64,000 nucleotides of DNA from Macrotis lagotis (GCF_037893015.1 NC_133660.1:285979078-286043077); one strand, 5' to 3'. Positions 11,201 through 21,412 are shown, counted from the first letter of the stretch. Notes: generated by a model not told the origin, from the sequence alone. Translations and numbers: made by a program.

Positions 11201-12778
11201 AGGTGGTCCCTTCTATTCTGGAATTTTCAAAAGGGAGAAAAGAAGACCCCCAGATCATTTATTCTACTCTAAGCCTCCCCACCCCCCCTTTTTTAAAAAA
11301 TTCATAGCCAATTTCTCTCTGCCTGAAAAATGTGATTATATGGAGGAGGTAACCTTTGGGGAACTGGAGAAGGAAGAGGCCCAGCCTCTGGTCACCAAGT
11401 ACAAAGAGGAGGCAAGGAAACTGCTGCCCCCTTCTGAGAAGCGGACAAACCGCCGGAACAACCGTAACAAGCGCAACCGGCAGAGCCGAAGTCGTGGCCA
11501 AGGATATGGTGAGTGGGGGGTGCTGCCACCAGCAGGGCTGGCAGGGGGCAAACACATCCTGGGGAGGAAGGAAGAAGGGGTCAGTCTGCTGTCGCCTGTC
11601 CTCCACGTCCTGGGATTGCTGACCTGCACTCAGTGGGTCAGGAAATGCTTCTCTGGACCTTCTGGGGAGGACCTCTGAGCCGCCTCTTCGGCTCCTCGTG
11701 TGTGGAGGTTTTAGAGAAAGATGCTCCCTTGGACTCTAGCCCTGCTGTGGGCCTCGTTTCTGGGTCAGGTCTCCCCCACTGCTCTATTGGGTTGGAACCT
11801 GGTCTCATGGGTCAAGCTTTTCATCTGCCATTTGGTGGTGGCTAGTCTGTGGGTCACAAGGAGCTTTCTCCTCTCGCTGGAGCAGAGAGGACACCCAGGT
11901 TGGGGAAGAAGGCTCGGTTAGGGGATACAAGAGCGTGTCAGTAGCCAAACCAGGGCGACCCCTCGCTGCCTGCTGTGGAGGTCCTGACCATACCGTGGGC
12001 TGACATCTGCCACCCAGTGGGTAGAAGTTAAGCAAGAGCTACCCGATGGAGAGGTCGTCCTCCACCTCCCAGTTGGGCCATCAGGGTGTGACTAGCACCA
12101 GCCAGACGTTCCCCTCAGGCCTGGTTTGGGCTCTTTTTCTTTCCGCTTCCCTTGGAGCCAAGAGCCTCAGGTAGCCATCTGAGAGCTGTTCTCCATTTCT
12201 CTTCCAGTCGGCGGGCAGCGCCGGGGCTACGACAGCCGTGCCTATGGGCAGCAGTACTGGGGGCAGTCTGGAAGCAGAGGGGTGAGTGTAGCTCTCCTCC
12301 GGCTCCTCCCTCCTGGCAGGACCATGACTAGATTGTAAGCTCCTTGAGGGCAGGGACTGTGACTTGATCTCTGTACAGAGATCTGTACAGAGTCAGTACT
12401 TCATGTGTGACTGGGGGGGGCCTTACTGGGAATGGCTGTCTCTGGCCAAAGTGCTGGAAGCCCCTCAGCCCTCCCTTACCCTTCCGCTCTCTCTCTTCCT
12501 CACTCAGGGTTACCGTAACTTCTACGATCGCTATCGAGGAGATTATGACCGATTCTATGGCCGGGACTACGATTACAACAGATACAGGGATTACTACCGG
12601 CAGTACAACCGGGAGGTGAGTGGACAGAGTGGACGGGAGGAGCCTGGCAGGGCAGGAGCCTCCAGGGCTGGCCCCGGGTGACAGGCTCGTCCTCACTCTG
12701 TTTCAGTGGCAGAGCTACTACTACCAGGACCGAGACCGATACTACAGGAATTACTATGGCTACCAAGGGTATCGGTGA
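5253..12778 (+). CDS. HNRNPUL2: HNRNPUL2, heterogeneous nuclear ribonucleoprotein U-like 2
   Basis: Fourteen coding exons: 5253-5718, 7327-7462, 7943-8019, 8246-8385, 8635-8725, 8814-8926, 9185-9448, 9594-9716, 9801-9929, 10117-10285, 11308-11508, 12208-12281, 12508-12615, 12707-12778. The sum is 2163 bases, 720 residues plus stop; human has 747. The SAP DNA-binding motif is at residues 3-37 ([20 protein letters not shown]). An Ala/Asp/Glu-rich acidic stretch follows, then a SPRY domain at about 225-410. The AAA-like kinase fold carries a Walker A motif GLPGAGKT at 435-442. The C-terminus has Arg/Asn-rich ([10 protein letters not shown]) and Tyr/Arg-rich tracts ending YQGYR. The protein is a nuclear RNA-binding factor that helps recruit DNA end resection factors in the double-strand break response. 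The acidic region is about 25 residues shorter than in human, where exons 1 and 2 join. Confidence 0.97.
5719..7326 (+). other. HNRNPUL2 intron 1
   Basis: The first 350 bases are still CpG-island sequence. The rest is AT-richer, with one SINE at 6893-7030. I looked here for a missing exon that would extend the acidic region as in human and saw none with good splice sites and coding content. Confidence 0.7.
6893..7030 (+). mobile_element. SINE (WSINE-like), degraded head
   Basis: Reads CTAGGTGGTGCTGTAGAG, then GAGTTCAAATTCAGCC and CCTAGCTGTGTGGCCTTGG, ending TTGCCTTGCAAAAACC and an A-rich tail. Part of the usual A-box region is missing. Confidence 0.85.
7530..7685 (+). mobile_element. SINE (WSINE-like), full length
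   Basis: Head GGGTGGCTAGCTGGCATAGT, B box GAGTTCAAATCCAGCC, tail GCCTTGCAAAAAAAACC. It lies in HNRNPUL2 intron 2. Confidence 0.9.
7760..7846 (+). mobile_element. SINE (WSINE-like), 3' truncated
   Basis: Head GGCAGCTAGGTGATGCAGTG to CAGATACTTAAGTAC; the CCTTGCAAA tail is absent. Second SINE of the same orientation within HNRNPUL2 intron 2, about 75 bases after the first. Confidence 0.85.
12325..12375 (+). repeat. L2-type LINE 3' end scrap
   Basis: ATTGTAAGCTCCTTGAGGGC then AGGGACTGTGACTTG resembles the L2 3' region. It is short and lies in HNRNPUL2 intron 12. Confidence 0.5.
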
Positions 12779-13119
12779 AGGCCCAGTCACTGGCCTGCCG
12801 GCCACAAGGAGTGCAGCCTCGGGCCCTGGGGGGAGGGAAGGAAAGGGGACAAGGCAAACCAAGAAAAACTGTACATTTTTTTTAAAAAGTTTGTGAGAAG
12901 AATATTGTCTTATTCTCTAAAACATTTCAAACCTAGTTAGACATTTGTAATCAAAAACCTTTGCGCATAATGCAGCCCTAGGGATGCCTGACCTGACCCT
13001 GTAATGAATGCATGGGACTGGACTGGCAATGTGCTACCCTGACTTCTGACATCCTAAGGCAGCTGGGCTGGCAGCTAGGCGGGGGAAGAGGTCTCGAGGG
13101 CTGGGGCTGGGGTAGTGGA

Positions 13120-13125
13120 AATAAA
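13120..13125 (+). terminator. Proximal poly(A) signal of HNRNPUL2
   Basis: AATAAA 342 bases after the stop codon. It is the first such hexamer downstream and is followed by T/G-rich sequence. Confidence 0.8.
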
Positions 13126-14322
13126 CGATTGGCTCTTATCAGTCATTGGCACCACTAACTGCTCGTCTTTTCTTTCCCGACCTCTCCCTCCTGGGATCTC
13201 TGGTCTGGTGGGCTGGAGGCCAGTATGGCCTTATCTCCCATCTCCCAACTTTGTACTGCTGGCCAAGGCATAGAAACTTACAGCCCATTGGGTGACTGGC
13301 ATAGGACGCCAGGCGAGGTCGGCCTGGCCTAGAGCAGAATGGTTGGTGAGTGGGAATTCTGGGGGAGCGTGGAAAATCTGGCTTGCCGGTGCCCATCTCT
13401 GCCTTCCAAGGTTATACCAGGGTGCCCTCGTCAGAAGTCTCCCCTGGCCTGTGGCCACCTCCTTGAGTAGTGGCAGGGGGACATCCCTCAGAGTTTCTTA
13501 AAACGAGCTCAACAAGATTCTCACGTTCCTTGGAGCCTCCTATGTCCAGAGGCGAATCTTGTGGTGGAAGCAGCCAGTTGTGAGTCGAGAATTGCAGTTA
13601 TGCCCCATGGGGAGAAGGTCCTCCCCCCCTATCTCGGAGACACGGCCGGCCCAGGAAAGGGGCTCGGATGGGGTGATGAGAGAAGGCTCAGTGCAGGACG
13701 TGGGTGCCAGGATGAGTAAAGCGGGGGATGCGTGCTGCTGTGGGGGATGGTTAGAAGCCACTTTCCCCCGGACTCGGGGTGTGACGTCCCCTTGGGTGCT
13801 GTGCCGCTCCCTTCCTGCTCGGCATGGACTGGGGGGGCTGCCCGGCTGGCCTGGGGCTCCTCCCCTGAATGCTGCCTTTATTGCAAAAGGGCTCGCCGGC
13901 CAAGTCCTGGGTTGCACCAAGACTCGTAGTTCTTTCCGCTTGTCCTTGACTGACAAGGCCCCAAAGCGGGCATCCTGAGGAGTGGCAAGTCTCCATTCTG
14001 GTGCCCACCTTGCATTTCCTTAGTGACCGTGGTCCTTTGGGAAATAACCCGGCCAGAACTGGGAGGGCTGGGGGGCAGGAGGTGAAGGCTTCGGGAAGAG
14101 CCGGTTTTGTGGAAAGGGGCGGGACGGAACCAGCGGGGGGCCCTTTGTTAAGGCCCCGGGCCGGGGTGGGGGCCCTGGAGCCCGGCCTTGCCCACGGACA
14201 CGAGTGAGCCTCCGCGGATGGAGATGGACAAGCCAACGTGGGCAGCGTCCTGCACGGGCCAGCGGGAGGAGGCCTGCCCGCCGGGCGAGGGCAGCGGCCT
14301 GGGCCCCGGCCGCCCCGTTTAC

Positions 14323-14328
14323 AATAAA
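14323..14328 (+). terminator. Possible distal poly(A) signal of HNRNPUL2
   Basis: AATAAA 1.5 kb after the HNRNPUL2 stop. Use would give a 1.55 kb 3'UTR. Long 3'UTRs are usual for this gene in placentals as I recall, but nothing here proves use. Confidence 0.4.
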
Positions 14329-14619
14329 GCGCCCTTTGGGATGAGGTCACCGGCCGGGCCCTGGCTGCTGCCTTACCCCAAAGCCGGGCCGGAGGCCGGG
14401 GGCCGCCCCCCTGGGTGGGGTCCCTGGGGAGGGTGGGGGCCGCCCGGGGCCCGGATGAGGAGCCCCCGCCTGCTGACCATCGGGGCCCCGTCCGCCCGGA
14501 TTCCCGCCGGCTGGCCCCGTGGGGAAGCCCCGCCCCTTCCCGGCCTCGGTTTCCCCCGCGGAGGCTGCCAGGCCGCCGGCACGGCGCACGCGCAGCGCTC
14601 CCCGCGGCGGGGGCGGGGG

Positions 14620-14697
14620 CCGCCATTTTGAGCGCGGGCGCGGGCGGGGCCCCGTCGGGACGGCCGAGGGAGCCTGGGCGCCGCCATTTTGAGCGCG
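14620..14697. promoter_or_regulatory. Pair of identical YY1-like boxes in a CpG island
   Basis: The 17-base string CCGCCATTTTGAGCGCG occurs at 14620-14636 and 14681-14697. Its complement holds CAAAATGGCGG, close to the YY1 core AAGATGGCGGC that typically sits at transcription starts. No start of a known gene is nearby: GNG3 starts upstream at 15235 on the minus strand and HNRNPUL2 ends before this point. Confidence 0.55.
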
Positions 14698-14834
14698 GAG
14701 CCGTCGGGGCGGTGCCCTCCCCGCGCCCCTCCCCCCGGGCTCCCAGCAGCCCCCGCGCCCCCCCCCGGCTCCCAGCAGCCCCCGCGCCGCGGCGCGAATC
14801 AGGCGACGCCAGAGCGGCCTCCGAGAGCCAAAGC

Positions 14835-14840
14835 TTTATT
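14835..14840 (-). terminator. Poly(A) signal of GNG3
   Basis: TTTATT on the plus strand, AATAAA on the minus strand, 50 bases past the GNG3 stop codon. It implies a 3'UTR of only about 70 bases if it is the main site. Confidence 0.8.
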
Positions 14841-14889
14841 CGTGCCCCGCAGGGCGGGGGGCGGGGCGGGGGCTGCCCGGGCGGGGGGC

Positions 14890-15235
14890 TCAGAGGAGCG
14901 CGCAGAAGAACTTCTTCTCCCGGAAGGGGTTCTCCGAGGTGGGCACGGGGGTGATGAGGGGGTCCTCGCAGGCGTGAGCGTCGCAGTACGTCATCAGGTC
15001 CGCGGCCGCCTTGGAGACCTGGGCCCGCGGTGGGGGCGGGGCTGTCAGCCGGGCCCCCCCCAGCCGCTCCCACCCGACCCTGAACCCCCACACCTGCCGC
15101 CCGCCTCCCCGCCCCCACCCGCCACACGCCCCCCACCTTGATGCGGCACATGCTGGCCTCGATCTTGAGCTGCTCCACCAGCTTGCGGGCTTGCCCGATG
15201 CTCATGGTGCTGTTCACCGGGGTCTCGCCCTTCAT
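14890..15235 (-). CDS. GNG3: GNG3, G protein gamma-3 subunit
   Basis: Two coding exons: 15137-15235 ([20 protein letters not shown] to CRIK, donor GTGGGG) and 14890-15018 ([20 protein letters not shown] to the CALL end). They join in phase to 75 residues, the human length. The C-terminal CALL box is the site for geranylgeranylation, which anchors the G beta-gamma dimer at the plasma membrane. The rest is one helical GGL-type domain that pairs with G beta. The differences I notice from human are Leu for Met in ARKLV and Met for Leu in ASMCRIK. The gene is mainly neuronal in mammals. An acceptor just upstream (exon start 15242) shows that the 5'UTR is spliced to a more distant first exon, as in human. 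Confidence 0.97.
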
Positions 15236-15250
15236 CCTGGCCCTGAGCGG

Positions 15251-15271
15251 GGGACAGCCGGGGTGCTGACG
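15251..15271 (-). promoter_or_regulatory. RE1/NRSF-like element (half-site)
   Basis: GGTGCTGA at 15262-15269 is a perfect left half of the RE1 silencer. The right half is poor: about 14 of 21 positions agree by hand count. It lies in the 5'UTR intron of GNG3, a neuronal gene, where a REST site would make sense. Confidence 0.3.
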
Positions 15272-16990
15272 GCGGGGTGGGGCTCTGCAGCAGGAGAGCC
15301 GCAGAGCCAGCCGGAGCACCCCCACGCATCCCCCTCCCGCCCCGGGCACCACAGGTCACTGGACTAGAGACCTCAAGGGCATCTAGTGCCAGCCGGCCCT
15401 GAGCAGGAATCGCGCCCCTCGGGCTTGGGGGCTAGCGGCCGCCAGGCGCCGTGGAGGGAGCTGGGGACGTGTGTCCCGGGCGATGCCTTTCTGAGCCTCT
15501 TCCCTCACTCAGGGCCTGGGAGTTGGGGGGGGACCAGGGTGGTTAGGAAAGATCACCAAAGGATCCCATCCTTCTCAGGGGGCCTTTCCCCCCTTCCGCC
15601 CCCAGTAGTGAGAATGGTGATAAGAAAAGAATAGGAATGAGATGAATTCCCGGATTTTCCATAGCCGTCCTCAAATTCAACAAATGATTTATGGGTCATT
15701 TGGATCAGGATTTCCTGAAAGGATCCATTGTTATCCTGGCCCCCTCCTCAGTCTCCCAGAATCCTCTTGAACTAAAAGCTGCGAGGGGCCTGAAGAATGT
15801 ACCCCAAGGAAGCACAGTAGTCCCCATCCAGTGGCTGAAAGCCTGTTCCCCCCCCACACACACACACACCCCACTAGCTACTGACCTCAAGCTTTACTCG
15901 GCCGCAGATTCAGGGGTTTGTAGGAATACAGAGACCTTCTGGCTGAGGTGGGTGTCTCACCCTGTTGCCTGGAGCTTTGTGTTGCAGATGATAGAAAGAG
16001 CAGGCTCAGAGGAGGATAGCAGCAATTCCTGACAAGGGAAGGAGTGAGGACTGCCTCCAGGTCCTTCAAGGGCTGGTCCCAAGCGATACAGTGCTAGCAC
16101 TGCCTCTCTGGACCACTAGTACCTGAAGGATGAAGGATGCTAGAAGGAGTTGCTCCCATCCCGGAACATACCAACCATGCAGCCAGTGGGGGAGGCTGTC
16201 AGCAAGCTCTTGCCCTGGGTGGGCACCCTGTGCCAATCGGTGACTGATTGCCTGCCCTCCTCTGGCACAGGCACACTGAGGTGATTGTCAGAACATTTCT
16301 TCAAGGGCCTGGATGGAGCCAGGGCCAAAGTAATCTCCCCCCATCCCTATGGTGGTCTGGGCCTATGGTATCTGCTGCAGTGGAGTCTGGGCTGGTCTGC
16401 AGGGGACCCTGCTCATTTGGAAATCTGACATCAGCCAAGCGTTTGCTCCCCCTCCCTTGTCCTTTCTCCTTCTGCCTCAGCATTGTCATCCCCTTCCTCT
16501 TCTTTCCAAGGGCCCCAGTTCCTTCCAAACATAGGCTTACTCACAACCCCCTATACTGGGTGGGAGGTGACAGGTTTTAGCAAATTTAATTCATCCAATA
16601 TTTTTGGAGTGTGGATGCTTTACCAGGCTTAGGATATGGGATCCAAGATGCATAACAGTCCCTTTCCTGATGGCATTTCTGTTCTACTGTCAGAAAGCCA
16701 GGCCTCCCTTCCTCATTTGGCAACCTGGGAAAGTAGAGGCCAGAGTGGTTAGTCATTAAAAAAACACCACCAAGGTTTATTAAGCACTCCATGAGTGTTC
16801 ATTCTCACTTGAGACTCACACATAGTCAACCTGTAATTAAGATCCTTCTGTGCTCAAGAAACTTCACAAAGTAGCCCCTTTCAAGGATCGGTCCTGGAAG
16901 GTAGATAGGTAAGTGGAGGCATTATTCCCATTTTGTAGATAAAGGAATTTGGGCCCAGACTCTGGGCACTAAATCAGTGACAAGATTTGA
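15272..16990. other. GNG3 5' intron or GNG3-BSCL2 interval, left part
   Basis: No gene seen. There is a short CA run near 15856. MIR-like sequence lies at about 16925-17005 (TTCCCATTTTGTAGATAAAG, inverted). The rest shows no repeat that I can name. Confidence 0.5.
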
Positions 16991-17316
16991 ACCTCAGATC
17001 TCCCAAGTTCATTTCAATAACTTTTAGTAAGCGCCTACTACACAGCAGGCACTAGGCTAAGTGCTAGAGATACAAAAAGGGGCAAAAGACAAGCCACTGC
17101 TCTCAAGGAGCTTAGCATCCAGGGGAGAGGTGACATGCAAATTATCATATACAAAGCACATCATAGGATTAAAAGGAAATAATTGAAGGAAAACATTGGA
17201 GTTCAGAATACATAGGGAAAGCTTCATGTAGGAGAGGGCATTTTGGTTGGGGTTTAAAAGAAGCCAGAGAGGTAAGCAGTCAGAGTAGAGGAGAGAGACG
17301 TTTTGGTTCAGGGGAC

Positions 17317-17455
17317 AGCCAGGTGGCACAGTGGATGGAGCACTGGCCCTGGAGTCAGGAGGACCTGACAGTAATTGCCTGGCTGCATGGCCTTGGGAAA
17401 GTCACTTAACCCTATTGCCTTAAAATAAAATTTAAAGAAATTTAAGAAAAAAACA
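17317..17455 (+). mobile_element. SINE (WSINE-like) inside L2 fossil
   Basis: Head GGACAGCCAGGTGGCACAGT, then GGAGTCAGGAGGACCTGA and CCTATTGCCTTAAAATAAAA. The B-box part after the first T of the tRNA-like stem is deleted. Confidence 0.85.
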
Positions 17456-17949
17456 TTTTTAAATGCCAGGAACTGAAAGATGAAGAGTGGAATGGCCAGA
17501 AGATCAGTGTCAGAGACCAAAGAGTGCTCTGTGGAGAGTGAAATATCAGTGGACTGGAAAAGGAGGAGGGGACCAAGTTTGGAAGGACTGAATGCCAAAC
17601 AGCATTTTATTGTCTTTGTATTTAGTGTATGTTATATTTATTCCTAGAGGCAATAGGGAGCCACTGAAGTTTATTAAATAAGATGGTAAAATGATGTGAC
17701 CTTCATTTGAGGAAGATCATTTTCATAGCTGAATGATGCGGATTAAAGTGGAAAGAAACTTAATGCAGGCAGACCCACCTGCAGGGTATTGCAATAATCC
17801 GGGCATGACTGTACCCCACCTGGATGGGGGCAGTATCAGAAGAGAGAAGGAAATGAATTCGAGGAGAAATATTGCAAAGGTGAAGCTGACAGGCCTTGGC
17901 AAGTGCTTGAATGTGGTGGGTGAGAGATGTTACAAAGTTGGAAATGATG

Positions 17950-18085
17950 GGAGCAGCACCAGCCTTGGAGTCTGGAGTACCTGAGTTCAAATCCAGCCTC
18001 AGATGCTTAATAATTGCCTAGCTGTGTGGCCTTGGGCAGGCCATTTAACCTTGTTGCCTTGCAAAAAAAAAAAAAAAAAACAACC
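17950..18085 (+). mobile_element. SINE (WSINE-like), 5' truncated, inside L2 fossil
   Basis: Begins at GAGCAGCACCAGCCTTGGAG, has GAGTTCAAATCCAGCC, and ends in TTGCCTTGCA with a long A run. Short flanking copies of GAAATGATNGG look like a target-site duplication. Confidence 0.85.
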
Positions 18086-19428
18086 CAAAAAATTAAAAAA
18101 AGAAATGATTGGATGTGAAGGGGTGAGTGAGTGAGGATTCAAGATGACTCCTAGGTTGTGAGCCTGAGGGGCTGGCTTAGTAAGAGAGGGAAAGTATGTG
18201 AGTTTAGAGTGAAAGATGAGTTTTAGTTTGTACATATTGAATTTAAGATGTCTTCTGACATTCAATTTGAGATGTCTGAAGGGTTATAAACAATAGGAGA
18301 TTGGAAGTCAGTGGAGAGATTGGGTCAGGAAAGGATGATGTGAGAATCATTAGTGTTGAGATGGCCATTAAATCCATAGGAGTTGATGAGATGGTCTAAT
18401 GTAGTTCAGAGAGGGAGAACCCAGGACACCTGCAGTTGTAGTGATCTGGAGGAGGATCCAGCAAAGGAGGCAAGAAGTGAGAGACAGGGAGACCAGGAGA
18501 CAGCGGGGTGCTCCGAAACCCGGAGGGAGGAGAGTACGAAGGAGCAGAGGGTGATGATCCACGGTGTCAGAAGCTGCAGAGGTGGAGGAGAATGAAGATT
18601 GAGAAAAGGCCAATGGATTCGGACCTCCACAATCCACCAACCGGTTCCTCCCTGACAGGTTGAATACTTTGAAGGGACCAAAGATAGGAAAGCCAAGGGA
18701 AAGAACTGAACATATGGCTTAAGAGAGAGAAAATCAGGGTGGGGTGGGGGGGGGCACAGCAGACCCATGGGGTGGGAGAAGAAGAGCTGAGAAAGGGGAG
18801 AAATCTGGGAGAGTCTGGAGAAGTTGGGAAACAAACAAAATTGCTGGCTTTGGTTGCTAAGGTTTGCTCAGTCATGATCATCAGATGATGCGGTTGGGTG
18901 TTCTCAAATGTAGGGCATCGTCGAAAATGGTGCAAGGCCCTGAAAGGCTGGGGAGAACTTGTATACACGGGGAGTCTGCCAACTCTGTACAATGGGCAGC
19001 GCGTGCCAGCCAGGAGGCGGGGAGGCTCATAACCCCGCAGACCGTCTAGGCTAATGCTGCTTATTTTACAAGTGGGGAAACTGAGGCCCGGAGTGGGGAG
19101 GGGAAGGGATTGTTGATACGCCCCCACTTCTGGCTCCAGCACAGTCTCCCGTGGCCTGTTTCGTGTTAATAAGCAGATCCATCCTTGGACGGAAGGCAGG
19201 GGAGCGACTCCTTGCTGTCTCTCCACGGGTCCCGGTGGCACAGGACACACGAGAAGCGGGCGCGCGGGGCTCATTCTGCAGCTGGGGAAACTGAGGTCCA
19301 GAGGGCCCCCCGGCTGGCATGCTGGCGCTGCCCGGGCGCCCGGGCCCACCTTCAGAGCGGGGAGCTGAGGCTCAAAGGGAGCCCGGGTGGGCGGGGGCCC
19401 AGGGGGTGGGCGGGAGCCCAGGATTCTC

Positions 19429-19442
19429 GTTGCCACGGCAAC
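19429..19442. promoter_or_regulatory. Palindromic X-box (RFX site)
   Basis: GTTGCCACGGCAAC is a perfect inverted repeat (GTTGCC / GGCAAC with AC between), the consensus for RFX-family factors. It sits in the BSCL2/GNG3 CpG island. Confidence 0.8.
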
Positions 19443-19717
19443 GCCAGCCCTGCCGTTACTCTGCCCACGTGTGGCCGGGCGCCAGGGGGCGGGGCCGATC
19501 TCCGCCCCGCCCCTGCTGCCCGCCGGCCCCGCCCCTCGCGCGGGCCTCCTCTCCAATCGCCGAGCCCCGTTCCCAGGCCGGCCCCGCCCCCAGCGGCCTA
19601 CAAAGGCGGGCCCGCGGCGGGGGGCGGGGCTTCCGCGGGAGGCGGAAGTCTCGGGGCGGCGTTGCCGGGGCAGCGGCGAGCGGAGCGGGAGGCGGCGGCG
19701 CCCCTCCGGCGGGCACG

Positions 19718-19731
19718 GTTTCCATGGTGAC
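19718..19731. promoter_or_regulatory. Second X-box-like site
   Basis: GTTTCCATGGTGAC matches the X-box pattern less well, 289 bases after the first site. Confidence 0.45.
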
Positions 19732-19951
19732 TCGGTTAGGTAGGGGCGCCTCGGGGGGAGGGGCCCGGCGGAGGCCGCAGCGCCCCCCGCGGCGCTGACC
19801 TCACAGAGCCATTGTGAGGAGGGGGCGCGGGGCGGCGCGGGGCGGCCACCGGCCTGCGGGACGCGGCAGAGGAACGGCCGCGCCCCCATCGCTGCCGCCC
19901 GCGCTGCCGCCGCCCATGGGCCCGGCCGGCCTGCAGGTAGAGCGGCCTCCA

Positions 19952-21412
19952 GGTAGGGCGGCGAGGCGGGGGGCGGAGGGGCCGGAGGGGCCGCCTCCCG
20001 CTGGGTCACCGGCTTCAAACCCCCCAACCACCTGCAGACGGAGGGGTGCGCCGGGCCGTCCGGGAGGCCCTGCCCTGGCGCCCCGGGACCCCCTCCCCGG
20101 GCTGCTGAGACCACGGGGGGTTCCGCCGTCTCCACCGTACTGGGCAGAAACCGAGGCCCGGCGGCTCCCCGGGCCCTTCCAGGGGCCTGGGAGCTGGGGG
20201 GGGGGGCAGAGACTGCGCTGGAAGCCTCGAGACTGGCACCCAGTGGCCCCGAGGTCTGCCAGCCCGCAGCCGGGCCTCTGCCCTCTGTCAGCTGACCGGA
20301 GGCATTCTCAGGTTTCCCTCATCTCAAGCCTGTCCGGCTCCCGGAGGCATTTACAGAGGGAAGAGCCGAGGTTGCCCGGCAGGCAGGGGCATTGTGTACC
20401 AGAGCCCTGGCAGCCTGGGGAATGATGAATTAGAACTTGGTTTCTTTAGTGTGAGGGTTGCTGTAGCACTTTGCCCCCCAGGTAAGAAGTGCGAGGACTG
20501 CCCCGTTCTTCAGGTAAGGAAAGGGAGTGTAGAGACCTAAAGGGACCTGTCTTGGGGTCACATACTAGGGACACCCAGCTCCTTGCTCCTCCTAGGCCCA
20601 GCTCAGTGGGGTGAGGGGGACCTGTGAGAACCCAGAGCCTCGGTACTTCTCAGAGCTTCCCTACATGCTTTCTGTTTTACCAATCCATGGTCATGGTTGG
20701 CCTCTGGGAACTTTTAAAGGGAGGAAAGCAAGAGTTATCCCCCTCCCCGCCTGCACCTTCAAAGTCAGCTCTCTGAATTCGGATCTAAGAGACTATTGGC
20801 CTTCCCTTGACTCACTGTGATAAAAGTGTTTTACCACGTTTCCTGGGGTAGCAAAAGAAGGAATTACATGGACCTTGCTCCAGAGGTAATCCAGGAACAT
20901 GAGCAAGGTCCCCAGTGGGTGGTGGTCCTCCCCTCCATCAGACTTGGGAAGCTGCAGAGATGGGTGAGCCAGGGTAGTCTGGGATATAGCCACAGTAATC
21001 AGGGACATCTTGAGGATTCAGCCCGTGGCTCTTGGGCTAGTAAGGGAGAAGCTGACCATAGAGCCTAATGGGCTGCAGAGAACGCAGAAGGACCAGCACT
21101 TGGTTACATGTGTCTGTGGGAAGAAAGAAGGTCAACGTTGATCTTTTCCATATTTTTTCTTATTTGGATTGTGGGGAAAATACTTTGTAACCCTAAAGCT
21201 CAATGAAAATAGAATTTTAAAAATCAGAGCTGAGGCTGTTGGCATATGAATGGATTCTAGATGGAGTAGTTTGGTCAAACTGAAGAGGCAGTGGATGTAT
21301 CTCACTGTCTCTAGCCATACCACCTGCCAGGGCCCTAAAGCGAATGGCCTAATGTCTCCACTGGAGAAGGGGTCATTTGTCATCTTCCTTTATCTCCTTT
21401 ATCTTTTTCTAG
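19952..21412 (+). other. Putative BSCL2 intron 1
   Basis: About 1.5 kb between the proposed 5'UTR exon and the coding exon. The left end is CpG-rich and the rest is plain. I see no gene and no repeat that I can name. Confidence 0.5.

Larger units (their letters stand above)
13126..14834. other. Interval between HNRNPUL2 and GNG3 (convergent genes)
   Basis: About 1.7 kb without a recognised gene. The first half is moderate in GC with no clear repeat. From about 14050 it becomes a CpG island. A second plus-strand AATAAA at 14323 may mark a longer HNRNPUL2 3'UTR. Two identical YY1-like boxes at 14620 and 14681 suggest an unassigned promoter. Confidence 0.6.
16995..18650 (-). mobile_element. L2-clade LINE fossil (ORF2 part and 3' end), decayed
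   Basis: Minus-strand translation gives broken pieces typical of L2/CR1-type reverse transcriptase: SAASDTVDHHPLLL near 18560, QAHNLGVILNPHSLTPSH near 18130, and AKACQLHLCNIS near 17900. The plus strand at the left end shows the familiar complement of the L2 3' end (GCGCCTACTACACAGCAGGC). Many stops and shifts lie in the frame, so the copy is long dead. Two SINEs have inserted into it at 17317 and 17945. Confidence 0.75.
19300..20110. promoter_or_regulatory. CpG island: likely BSCL2 promoter, perhaps shared with GNG3 exon 1
   Basis: A dense CpG block with GC boxes (GGGGCGGGG) and RFX X-boxes at 19429 and 19718. A plausible BSCL2 5'UTR exon ends at 19951 with donor GTAGGG, matched by the acceptor before 21413. 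In mouse and human, GNG3 and BSCL2 start head to head, so the non-coding first exon of GNG3 may start here on the minus strand. That would make this a bidirectional promoter about 4 kb from the GNG3 coding exons. Confidence 0.65.

Noticed and set aside
13751-15352. Minus-strand frame of 533 codons around GNG3
   Set aside because: It joins intron, CpG-island and GNG3 exon 1 sequence in a single frame. The real GNG3 splice sites are clear and give the exact known protein.
18567-20135. Minus-strand frame of 522 codons left of BSCL2
   Set aside because: It covers part of the L2 fossil and the CpG island; no homology beyond a few L2 residues.
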